Shown in pieces: positions 1 to 6,208 of a stretch of 12,267 bases of DNA. Location: positions 768,137 through 780,403 of the forward strand of contig KE356579.1 in the NCBI GenBank assembly GCA_000416085.1, given 5' to 3'. Each line of letters begins with the position of its first letter. The first letter of the stretch is position 1. The notes beneath the pieces were generated by a model, which was not told where the DNA came from, made no database searches, and was given only the letters and a program-made list of their open reading frames with translations. A program made the position numbers and the translations under genes. Source of the DNA: a halophilic archaeon J07HX64. GTDB taxonomy: Archaea; Halobacteriota; Halobacteria; Halobacteriales; Haloarculaceae.

Positions 1-1183
1 TCTCGACCCCGTTCGCCTCGATCAGTTCGACCAGGTCGACGATGTCACTGCTCGCCACCTCCTCGTTCGGCGAGACACCGGTTGGTGTCACGAGCTCGAA
101 CCCGTAGCGCTGCTCGATATACTGGTACGAGTTGTGACCGGCGAACACAGCCACATCGAGTTCGGCGTCCGCGACCAGCCCCGACAGCTGCTCGTCGACC
201 GCCGCAAGCTCCGCCCGGTAGTCGGCGGCGTTCTCCCGATACCGGTCGGCGTTCTCGGGGTCGTACTCGACGAGCGCGTCGGTGATCGTCCCGACCATCT
301 CGCCCGCGAGCACGGGGTCGATCCACGCGTGTGGGTCGAACGAACCCGGGACCCGGTCCTCGCTGTACGCCTCGACGACTCTCACCCGTGCGGGCTCCTC
401 TGTGGTGTCTTCGACCAGTTCGTCGCCGTCGTAGATCTCGAACACCAGCTCGGTCCCCCCGGTCGACCGGCCCCGCAACGTCACCACCCCGCCCTGTGAC
501 TCGATATCGAGCACACTCTCGTCGGCCCCTGCCGCGAACCGGGCCTCGGCGCGGAACCGCTCGTCCGCACCGAGCGGGGCCGCAATCGTCTCGTCCTCGA
601 CGTGTGGGACGACTACCGCGAGCGGGATCTCGTCACCGACCGCAACGTTGGGTGGGCCGCCGTGCCAGTGGCCCCGTCCGCTGTGCCACCGGCCCTCCTG
701 CCGGTCTGTCCGTGTGTCCCAGAGCTGGAACTCCCCGATTGCCAGCTCCTCGCGGGTGAACTCCCGGTCGTACACCGGTTCCGGCGGGTCACCGCCACCG
801 TCGAACGGCAGCAGACGCGGCCCGAGACCCTCCAGCGCGTCGACGACCATCATCTCATCCCCGTAGTCACGCGACAGCGTCCCCGCGGCATCGACCGCCC
901 ACTGGAACTCCGGCGTATCGAGATAGATGAACACGTCTGTGGCCACGAGATCGGGCACAATCCCGCCGTTCGGCGTCCAGCCGTGCCCCATCTCGCCGGT
1001 CTCGACCGGTGTCTCGAACGTGAGCTGCTCGCCACCGACCGTGTCCGCCCAGTCTGACAGCGCGAGAAACGTGGCGTACCCGTCCGGGCTCTTGCTACCG
1101 CCGCGACCCCCCAGACACCCCGCCAGCGCCCCTGCCGCCGCTCCTGCACCCGCAGCCAGTACCTCGCGTCGTGTCGGGTTCAT
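1..1183 (-). CDS. Metal (probably zinc) ABC transporter substrate-binding lipoprotein, ZnuA-like, 3'-truncated by window edge
   Basis: Exported solute-binding component of a metal ABC importer (cluster A-1/ZnuA family), expected to capture Zn2+ or Mn2+ outside the membrane and pass it to a permease/ATPase that would lie beyond the left edge. The frame is open from ATG 1183 to base 1 (394 codons seen, no stop). The N-terminus has a twin-arginine motif (TRR, residues 4-6) and a lipobox LAGC ending at Cys23, so it is a Tat lipoprotein. Candidate metal ligands are H67 (in MGHGW), H285 (in DPHAWIDPVLA, the family signature) and H350 (in AGHNSYQYIEQRYG). A His-rich stretch (H167, H172, H174; HWHGG) precedes an acidic beta-rich insert at about 176-270 that looks like an inserted Ig-like domain. 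A short-spaced GGAG lies 2 nt before the ATG, and a TATA-like TTTTTA is centred about 26 nt upstream. Family assignment is firm; metal specificity is inferred. Confidence 0.88.
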   Translation of the reverse strand, partial: MNPTRREVLAAGAGAAAGALAGCLGGRGGSKSPDGYATFLALSDWADTVGGEQLTFETPVETGEMGHGWTPNGGIVPDLVATDVFIYLDTPEFQWAVDAAGTLSRDYGDEMMVVDALEGLGPRLLPFDGGGDPPEPVYDREFTREELAIGEFQLWDTRTDRQEGRWHSGRGHWHGGPPNVAVGDEIPLAVVVPHVEDETIAAPLGADERFRAEARFAAGADESVLDIESQGGVVTLRGRSTGGTELVFEIYDGDELVEDTTEEPARVRVVEAYSEDRVPGSFDPHAWIDPVLAGEMVGTITDALVEYDPENADRYRENAADYRAELAAVDEQLSGLVADAELDVAVFAGHNSYQYIEQRYGFELVTPTGVSPNEEVASSDIVDLVELIEANGVE

Positions 1184-1185
1184 AT

Positions 1186-1214
1186 CTCCTTTTTGTGTCC
1201 GTTTCATAAAAAGC
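1186..1214 (-). promoter_or_regulatory. TATA-like box and short-spaced Shine-Dalgarno before the metal-binding protein gene
   Basis: On the minus strand TTTTTA (about 1212-1207) is centred some 26 nt before ATG 1183, the distance expected for a haloarchaeal TATA box driving a leaderless transcript. AAAGGAG (1192-1186) sits only 2 nt before the ATG, closer than a usual ribosome site. The gene may therefore have its own promoter as well as read-through from the lipoprotein gene 71 nt upstream. Confidence 0.4.
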
Positions 1215-1244
1215 GTTATTATCGAACCATCTTGTGTTAATAAC
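1215..1244. repeat. GTTATT/AATAAC inverted repeat between the two metal-locus genes
   Basis: GTTATT at 1215-1220 and AATAAC at 1239-1244 form a 6-bp inverted repeat with an 18-nt spacer, just upstream of the TATA-like box of the ZnuA-like gene. It may be an operator half-site pair. The arms are short and AT-rich, so chance is possible. Confidence 0.2.
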
Positions 1245-1254
1245 TCGCGGCTGG

Positions 1255-2257
1255 TCACGCGGAGAGTTCCAGCATGACTCCCCCATCCTCCGGTCTGGCG
1301 AGTACGTACGTATCCGCCGGCCCACAAGCCGGGACGCCACTGCTCTCCTCGTGGACAGTTTCCCCCTCAACGACTGTCGCCGAACCCCCGTCCACAAAGA
1401 ACGCGTACACCTCTCCCTCCTCGCTGTGACCGCCCTCCTCCTCGTGGTTGTGTCCGTTGCCCTCTCTGTCTCCCTCGTGGTCGCTCTCTTCCCCGTGGTT
1501 GTCTCCGTTGCTCTCTCTGTCTCCCTCGTGGTTGCTCTCTTCTCCGTTGACTTCCCTCGCCTCCCTCGTTGCTGTTTTCTCGCTTCGTGATCGCTCTCTG
1601 CTCGTCGCTTCCCTCGTTGCCCTCTCCGTCTGCCTCGTCGTCGCTCTCTCGTTCGTGATTGTGTTCACTACCCTCCCCTGTCTTCTTCGTGGTCGCTCTC
1701 GTCCCCGTGATTGTGTCCGTTGCCTCCCTGTCTCCCTCGTGATCGCCCTCTTCCCCGTGGTTGTGTCCGTTGCCCTCTCTGTCTTCTTCGTGGTCGCTCC
1801 CTTCCCCGTGATTGTGTTCGTTGCTTCCCTTGTCTCCTTCGCGACTTTGCTCGTCGCCTTCTCTGTCTGCTTCGTGGTTGTGTTCGCCGTCGCCGTGGAA
1901 GACGATGTAACCGCTCTCACCGTCGATGGTCACGTCGAACAGCTGGTGTGTGGCCGATGTCTCAGGGGCCTCGCTGACGGTCGGAGTGCCGGTCAACTCC
2001 TCCTCGTCGCCGAACTCGAAGTGTTCGCAGGCGTGGCTGACGCTGTCTCCCGGCAGACCGCTCTCGTGTGGGCTCGTCTGCTCGGCCAGGAGCGTCACCG
2101 TCGCGGTGGTGGCTGTCTCCCCGTCTCCGCTTCCGGTACCGTCACCTCCGTCATTATCGTCTCCGCTGACACAGCCTGCGAGACCGACAATCGCAGCCGA
2201 CCCTGCTGCCCCGAGCACTGTACGTCGCGTCGTGTGCGCTGTCTCCTCGCCGGTCAT
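1255..2257 (-). CDS. Tat lipoprotein with histidine/acid-rich tandem repeat, frameshifted (possible pseudogene or slippage-prone gene)
   Basis: Unrecognised secreted lipoprotein, probably an accessory metal-binding protein of the adjacent importer. Starting at ATG 2257 the N-terminus has TRR (residues 10-12) and a lipobox LAGC (Cys29), a Gly/Asp linker, then a compact domain with HACEHFEF and a segment ending GYIVFHGDGEHNHE. A repeat region built on the unit HNHGEESDHEGDREGNG (17 aa, 51 nt) follows. The frame used by the N-terminus runs into Arg/Gln-rich sequence and stops at 1367. The natural C-terminus (EEGEVYAFFVDGG to VMLELSA, stop 1255) lies in another frame, reached by removing one base near 1550. 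Two further slips (-1 near 1722, +1 near 1675) cancel each other. The C-terminal domain pairs well with the N-terminal one (each has one Cys, beta-rich), so this was one gene. Whether it is a pseudogene, a variable gene or a sequencing error cannot be decided here. Confidence 0.65.
1440..1890 (-). repeat. Degenerate 51-nt tandem repeat encoding His/Asp/Glu-rich units
   Basis: On the minus strand the codons for HNH (cacaaccac or cacaatcac) begin at 1882, 1816, 1765, 1715, 1663 and 1452, and a variant GDNH aligns at 1503. The spacings are 66, 51, 50, 52, 160 and 51 nt. The basic period is 51 nt, and 50 followed by 52 marks a one-base loss later cancelled by a one-base gain. The units encode alternating HNHG, D/SDHE and DREGN motifs. 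G-runs and GAG/GAC/AAC codons make the tract prone to replication slippage and to base-calling error. Confidence 0.75.
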
Positions 2258-2568
2258 TGCTAAGTATTAGTCTTAGTCTATATTATCTCGAATTAGCAAT
2301 TGAAAGCTTTGATTTAACAACTCACCGCAGGCCCCATCCGACTGGCACAGAGGACAGGAGCAGTCGGGACTGTCGGGTTCGAACAGGTCTCGACAGCAGA
2401 GCGTGAGAGACGACCAGGTGTGGCGTGGTAGCACGGCAGCAGAGAGCGAGTGGGTCCTCGTGCTGTCGGACAGACGTGCGTGAACATCGACGGGACGTTC
2501 GTGCGGGAAACTCTGTGACAGATGGCCTCTCTGCGAGTATCGGTCGCAAAATACCCTGTCCGACAGTC
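2258..2568. other. Intergenic region upstream of the metal-locus lipoprotein
   Basis: About 310 nt without a supported gene. The left end (2258-2320) is AT-rich and holds the promoter/operator listed separately. The remainder (about 2325-2568) is GC-richer, and I see no conserved protein, tRNA fold or T-rich terminator in it. Short frames here lack a plausible start and a haloarchaeal amino-acid composition. Confidence 0.5.
2260..2285 (-). promoter_or_regulatory. Putative promoter and operator of the metal-uptake locus
   Basis: On the minus strand an AT-rich TATA-like element (about 2285-2279) lies some 25 nt before ATG 2257, suggesting a leaderless transcript. Between it and the start is an inverted repeat, CTAAG-N7-CTTAG (2260-2276), which includes the direct repeat GACTAAGACTAA. 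A palindrome lying between TATA box and start is the layout expected of a metal-responsive repressor site (for example the DtxR/Idr type of haloarchaea). The sequence does not match a consensus I can state with confidence. Confidence 0.4.
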
Positions 2569-3570
2569 TCAGCGGTCGGTGTCGACCTGCTCCGCGAGCG
2601 CCGAGAGGTGGCGGGACTGGCGCTCGAGGAGTTTGTTCTGCTGATCGACCGTTCGGGTCAGTTCACTCACCCGGCGTTCGAGCGTGTCGATGCGTTCCCC
2701 GAGTTCACCATCGGTTTCGCCGTCGTCGGCTCTATCGTCGACCGACACTCCACCGTCGTCTGCCGGTTCCGTCTGGTCGGTATCGTTGTCCGGTTCGAGC
2801 CAGTTGTCGTCGGCGACAGCGTCGATTGTGTCGGTTACGGTGCTCTCCTGTTCGTCGGTCCCCTCGATGAGCGGGGAGATCTCCTCCTCCAGCGCGATAG
2901 AGGAGTGTGGCGCCGGGTCGTCGTCGGTGTCGGTGCCGGTTCCGAGGCTCTCGTTTAACTGTTCGAGCGAATCGACACCGTGGAACGCACACAGCGCCCG
3001 GGTCAACGTCCGACGCAACAGCGGCGCTTCCTCGTTGGGTGTCTTTATACGCTCGGCTCTGTCGTCGACCCAGAGCACGACCTGTGTTGCCACCTCCCCC
3101 TCCTCGAACTCCAGACCGGTGACGGCGCTGAACGGGTAGGTCTCCGGGTCGCTCCCCCAGACCGCCGGTCCGACGTGTTTCACCAGCCGTGAGTCTGTGA
3201 CCACCAGCGTCAGGTCGCTGAACAGGTAGACCCCGCGAATCTCCTCACTGTCCTCGGTGACGCCCGCCGACACGAGGATACCCCCGAACAACCCCTCCAG
3301 CATCGCCTCGGCGTGGCTGCTCGGGACCACGAACTGTCTCGTGTCGTCGATGTACTCGAGTTCGAACGTCGTCTTGCGCCGCCCCTGCGAGACCGAGAGC
3401 CGCTCGATGTCGTTGTCGTAGACCTCCACTGTGGCGTCGCTGAGCAGACTTTCCTCGCGGTAGATGAGCGTCCGGTCCCGGGTGAACACCGTAACTGCGT
3501 TTCCGTCCAGCGCGACCCCGTTTCGTGGCTCACCCTCGAGACGATGCCTGAGCAGGTCCGGGATCTCCAT
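2569..3570 (-). CDS. Conserved haloarchaeal protein with PH-like domains and C-terminal coiled coil (DUF7115-like)
   Basis: Cytosolic protein of 333 aa and unknown function; no signal peptide or membrane segment. Residues about 15-95 and 105-190 read as two related beta-rich, PH-like halves (patterns such as LIYREESLLSDATVEVYD and LTLVVTDSRLVKHVGPAVW; then VVLWVDDRAERIKTPNEEA). A highly acidic, low-complexity linker (about 205-285) leads to a predicted coiled coil (about 288-330, heptads in RIDTLERRVSELTRTVDQQN). I recall this layout as a widespread haloarchaeal family annotated DUF7115; the number is from memory. ATG 3570 is supported by a TATA box (TTTATATATCC, 3600-3590) at the right distance for a leaderless mRNA. 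The gene is monocistronic as far as seen, 77 nt downstream of ilvA. Confidence 0.8.
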   Translation of the reverse strand: MEIPDLLRHRLEGEPRNGVALDGNAVTVFTRDRTLIYREESLLSDATVEVYDNDIERLSVSQGRRKTTFELEYIDDTRQFVVPSSHAEAMLEGLFGGILVSAGVTEDSEEIRGVYLFSDLTLVVTDSRLVKHVGPAVWGSDPETYPFSAVTGLEFEEGEVATQVVLWVDDRAERIKTPNEEAPLLRRTLTRALCAFHGVDSLEQLNESLGTGTDTDDDPAPHSSIALEEEISPLIEGTDEQESTVTDTIDAVADDNWLEPDNDTDQTEPADDGGVSVDDRADDGETDGELGERIDTLERRVSELTRTVDQQNKLLERQSRHLSALAEQVDTDR

Positions 3571-3589
3571 GTCGGCGTGTTGGCTGTGC

Positions 3590-3600
3590 GGATATATAAA
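3590..3600 (-). promoter_or_regulatory. TATA box of the PH-like/coiled-coil protein gene
   Basis: TTTATATATCC on the minus strand is centred about 25 nt upstream of ATG 3570. This is a strong haloarchaeal TATA box positioned for a leaderless transcript, so the gene does not depend on read-through from ilvA. Confidence 0.65.
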
Positions 3601-3647
3601 CGGTCGGTGGGTGTAACAGTCTCGTCGGACGTGTCCGTATCAGCTGT

Positions 3648-4859
3648 TCAGGTGAGCACGGTCAGCCCGTAGCCACCGTCCTCCAGGGCCTCGAGCAACT
3701 GCTCGATGTGTTCGGGACCACGGGTCTCGAGGTCGACCTCTACCTCCGCGTCATCCAGCGAGACATCCCGGGAGCTCCGGTCGTGTCGGATGCCGTAGAT
3801 ATTGGCGTCCTGATCGGAGATGATATCGATCAGTGACTCGAGCGCCCCCGGTCGGTCGGGGAGCACTGTCCGGACGCGCAGATACCGGCCGGTCTCCGCC
3901 AGGCCGCGGATTATTACCGTCGAGAGCGTGTTCATATCGATGTTACCACCACACAGCGCGAGCGCGATCACCTCGTCGTCATCATAGTCGAACGCCCCCT
4001 CGAGCAGGGCCGCCAGCGAGACCGCACCAGCCCCCTCGGTGAGGGTCTTGCTGCGCTCGAGCAGTGTCACGATCGCCACGGCGATGTCGGCGTCGGAGAC
4101 GGTCACCACCTCGTCGACGCGCTCGCGGATGACCTGGAACGTCCTCTCGCCCAGTGAACGGGTGGCGATACCGTCGGCGATTGTGTCGACACTGTCGAGT
4201 TCGACCCGTTCGCCGCTCTGCATCGACGGGGCGGCGCTCGATGCACCCTCCGCCTGGACACCGATCACGCGGATATCGGGGTCGTGGCCCTTCAGTGCGG
4301 TTGCGACACCCGAGACGAGGCCGCCGCCGCCGACCGGCACGACCACGGTTTCGACCTCGGGCAGGTCCTCAAGCAGTTCGAGTCCGATCGTGCCCTGACC
4401 GGCCATCACCTCCCAGTCGTCGAACGCCGGCAGATAGTATCGCCCCTCCTCGCGCTCGATCTCGTGGGCGAACTCGGCGGCCTCGTCGTAGTCGACGCCG
4501 TGTAACACCACGTCCGCACCGTACGCGCGTGTCGCCTTTACCTTCTGGATCGGTGCGTACTCCGGCATCACGACCGTTGCGTCGACGCCCATGCGTGTGG
4601 CCGCGAGCGCGACACCCTGTGCGTGGTTACCGGCACTCGCCGTGACCACACCCGCATCGAGTGTCTCCTCAGGGAGTGTCGCGATGCGGTTTGTCGCGCC
4701 GCGTATCTTGAACGACCCGGTGCGCTGGAGCATCTCCTGTTTGAGATAGACATCCGCACCCGTCATCGACGAGAATGTGTAGGTGTGTGATAGCGGTGTG
4801 TGCCGGGATGTCTCGGCGACTCGCTCACGAGCCGCGGTGATATCGTCGAGCTCGAGCAT
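3648..4859 (-). CDS. ilvA: Threonine ammonia-lyase (threonine dehydratase), PLP-dependent, with C-terminal ACT domain
   Basis: Deaminates L-threonine to 2-oxobutanoate and ammonia, the entry step of isoleucine synthesis or of threonine degradation. The protein has 403 aa. The fold-type II PLP core shows the Schiff-base lysine K51 (in SFKIRGA), the cofactor/substrate loop SAGNHAQG (75-82) and the phosphate-binding glycine loop GGGG (177-180). Residues about 325-403 form one ACT domain (RVRTVLPDRPGALESLIDII), so this is the medium-length single-ACT form found in archaea and many bacteria. ATG 4859 is the first possible start: an in-frame TGA lies 4 codons upstream (4871-4869). The nearest good TATA-like box is about 126 nt upstream, giving a long leader. 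Catabolic versus biosynthetic use cannot be settled from sequence; no other ilv gene is next to it. Confidence 0.95.
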   Translation of the reverse strand: MLELDDITAARERVAETSRHTPLSHTYTFSSMTGADVYLKQEMLQRTGSFKIRGATNRIATLPEETLDAGVVTASAGNHAQGVALAATRMGVDATVVMPEYAPIQKVKATRAYGADVVLHGVDYDEAAEFAHEIEREEGRYYLPAFDDWEVMAGQGTIGLELLEDLPEVETVVVPVGGGGLVSGVATALKGHDPDIRVIGVQAEGASSAAPSMQSGERVELDSVDTIADGIATRSLGERTFQVIRERVDEVVTVSDADIAVAIVTLLERSKTLTEGAGAVSLAALLEGAFDYDDDEVIALALCGGNIDMNTLSTVIIRGLAETGRYLRVRTVLPDRPGALESLIDIISDQDANIYGIRHDRSSRDVSLDDAEVEVDLETRGPEHIEQLLEALEDGGYGLTVLT

Positions 4860-4869
4860 ACCGGGCGTT

Positions 4870-4911
4870 CACGCTCCCGGAGGTTAGGCGTTGCTACCCG
4901 CGGGAGCCGTG
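4870..4911 (-). promoter_or_regulatory. Hairpin in the ilvA leader
   Basis: CACGCTCCCG (4870-4879) and CGGGAGCCGTG (4901-4911) are complementary with one bulged base, giving about 10 GC-rich base pairs around a 21-nt loop. The hairpin ends 10 nt before the ilvA start codon. If the mRNA begins near the upstream TATA box, this would be a stable 5'-UTR structure next to the start, able to affect translation. The effect is inferred only. Confidence 0.4.
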
Positions 4912-4945
4912 ACGAACCCGGGTCGAAACAGCGAGGCGGTGACAC

Positions 4946-4961
4946 TGCAGTCGCGACTGCA
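4946..4961. promoter_or_regulatory. 16-bp perfect palindrome upstream of ilvA, candidate operator
   Basis: TGCAGTCGCGACTGCA is a perfect 16-bp palindrome. A TATA-like TTTATTAA on the minus strand (about 4988-4981) lies some 25-30 nt before it, so the predicted ilvA transcription start falls inside or beside the palindrome, a usual place for a repressor site. Confidence 0.4.
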
Positions 4962-5090
4962 ACGTGAGTACATCACCGGAAATTAATAAACCCCTGTATG
5001 ACGCGGGGTCGACGCTGTCCTGTGGTTGTGTTCCTCGACTGTGTCTGGTGGACGGCCGAATGACACGTATTTATTACATACTACCCCCTG

Positions 5091-5165
5091 TTGACATCCT
5101 CCCCGGACTAACTGGTGGTGATTTCTCCTCGTGTTTCCGTAACGACACCCCCGGCGGCAGGTCAC
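5091..5165 (-). mobile_element. Possible relic of an IS200/IS605-family (TnpB-type) right end
   Basis: The plus strand reads TTGACATCCTCCCCGGAC at 5091-5108. Read on the minus strand, ggggaggatgtcaa is the kind of sequence that ends many haloarchaeal IS200/IS605 (IS1341-type) elements. Just inside it on the minus strand is a short frame (codons about 5161-5111, ending EITTS then TAG at 5110-5108) that could be the last residues of a TnpB, closed by a TGA immediately upstream. No other part of tnpA or tnpB is present, so at most this is a scar. The match is from memory. Confidence 0.35.
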
Positions 5166-5176
5166 CGCAACAGCCC

Positions 5177-5235
5177 GTACAACCGGTTATTTAGGAGTTA
5201 GGTTCGCAGGGTGATTGTCTGTTCACCGGTTGTAC
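5177..5235. repeat. 11-bp perfect inverted repeat downstream of the EamA gene
   Basis: GTACAACCGGT (5177-5187) and ACCGGTTGTAC (5225-5235) are exact reverse complements separated by 37 nt. They lie 44 nt past the EamA stop (minus strand). They could be a termination structure, a protein-binding pair, or the ends of a small non-autonomous element. Confidence 0.45.
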
Positions 5236-5278
5236 CTCCGGGTTGTGACCGGGGCTCAGGTTCCGCCGTCCAGCAGTA

Positions 5279-6208
5279 TCAGGAGCTCCCGGCGAGCGTC
5301 TGACGGAGCGTTCGCGAGCGCTCGGCGAGTGCCCGGCGTTTCAGCAGGACAAACCCGACAGCGATGACACAGAACCCGACAACGGTCAGGGGTTCGAGGG
5401 TCTCCCCGAGGAGGAGCCAGCCGACCACGGTGGCGACAACCGGGGCGGCGTAGGAGACGAGATTGATGTCGACCGCGCCGAGACGCTCGAGCAGGCCGAA
5501 GTAGATAACGTAGCCGACCACGCTCGCGAGCACCGCGAGGTACCCGACCGCGATGATAGCCTCGGTGGTGATCGTGAGGTCGGTAACCGACTCACCCGGG
5601 ATGGCACCACTCGTGGCGTGCATCACGACTGCACCGAGGACAAACGACCAGGCAACGGCCCCCTCGGTACCGATGCTGCTCTCGGTGCGCTCGAGGAGAA
5701 CGCTCCCGAGTGCGACCGACATCGCGGCGAGAAAAACCAGCCCCGGCGCGACGATATCTTCGACGGTGATAGCCCCGGAACCCGGGACCGCTACGAGGAC
5801 GACCCCGACGAACCCGCAGGCCAGACCGAGCAAGCCGACCGGCGTTAGACGACTGTCCGGCAGGAGCAGTCGCGAGAACCCGGTCGTCAGGATCGGACTC
5901 GTCGCGACGAGAATCGCCGCCACACCGCTCGTGACACCCTGCTCCCCGACGAACAGGAACGTGTTGTACACCGCGATGACCAGCACCGCGGCGACGAGCA
6001 CCTCGGTCCAGTCACCCCGCGAACGAGGGAGCCACCGGTCTGTCGCGAACGCGGCATAGCAGAGTAGACACACACCCGCGATATCGTACCGGAGACTGGC
6101 GAACAGCACCGGTGGGATGTGCTCCAAACCCGCCTTTATCGCGACAAACGACGACCCCCACAGCACGGAGAGCACGACAAACAGACCACCGTCACGGTAC
6201 GCACTCAT
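5279..6208 (-). CDS. DMT superfamily transporter, EamA family
   Basis: Integral membrane permease of the drug/metabolite transporter superfamily (EamA, ten transmembrane helices), probably exporting amino acids or other small metabolites; the substrate cannot be read from sequence. The protein has 309 aa with two EamA repeats, about residues 8-135 and 148-285. The first opens with the family hallmark LWGSSFVAIKAGLEHIPP; the second includes VGYVIYFGLLERLGAVDINLVSYAAPVVATVVGWLLLGE, shortened here to its hallmark LLERLGA and LLLGE. It ends in a basic cytosolic tail (LLKRRALAERSRTLRQ). I place the start at ATG 6208 (MSAYRDGG). The frame stays open upstream to about 6466, but that extension is Pro/Arg/Cys-rich and unlike a haloarchaeal protein. 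No clear TATA box is seen. Upstream lies a decayed membrane-protein gene that overlaps the start by a few bases. Confidence 0.9.
   Translation of the reverse strand: MSAYRDGGLFVVLSVLWGSSFVAIKAGLEHIPPVLFASLRYDIAGVCLLCYAAFATDRWLPRSRGDWTEVLVAAVLVIAVYNTFLFVGEQGVTSGVAAILVATSPILTTGFSRLLLPDSRLTPVGLLGLACGFVGVVLVAVPGSGAITVEDIVAPGLVFLAAMSVALGSVLLERTESSIGTEGAVAWSFVLGAVVMHATSGAIPGESVTDLTITTEAIIAVGYLAVLASVVGYVIYFGLLERLGAVDINLVSYAAPVVATVVGWLLLGETLEPLTVVGFCVIAVGFVLLKRRALAERSRTLRQTLAGSS

Larger units (their letters stand above)
4860..5278. other. Intergenic region between ilvA and the EamA transporter
   Basis: About 420 nt without a supported gene. From left to right it holds the ilvA leader with a hairpin (4870-4911), a 16-bp palindrome (4946-4961), a TATA-like element (near 4981-4988), an AT-rich patch (5068-5082), a motif resembling an IS200/IS605 right end (5091-5110), an 11-bp inverted repeat (5177-5235), and the region just past the EamA stop. 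A 76-codon plus-strand frame across it has no haloarchaeal composition. Confidence 0.5.

Noticed and set aside
1448..2263. Long hydrophobic plus-strand frame (271 codons) opposite the His-rich lipoprotein
   Set aside because: It is the antisense of the repeat array: GAG/GAC/CAC codons read backwards give Leu/Val/Ser. It has no ribosome site and no haloarchaeal composition outside the repeat.
2370..2400. GGGTTCGAACAGG resembling a tRNA T-arm
   Set aside because: The flanking bases do not form the 5-bp T stem on either strand and no acceptor or anticodon stem is found. The same holds for the similar word near 10415.
3626..3637. CGGAC-GT-GTCCG inverted repeat between ilvA and the next gene
   Set aside because: Short arms made of common GC words; it lies 11 nt after the ilvA stop but no T-tract follows, so no role can be supported.
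4964..5194. 76-codon plus-strand frame with several Cys residues
   Set aside because: It overlaps the ilvA promoter and the IS-like scar, lacks acidic composition, and has no plausible promoter or ribosome site.
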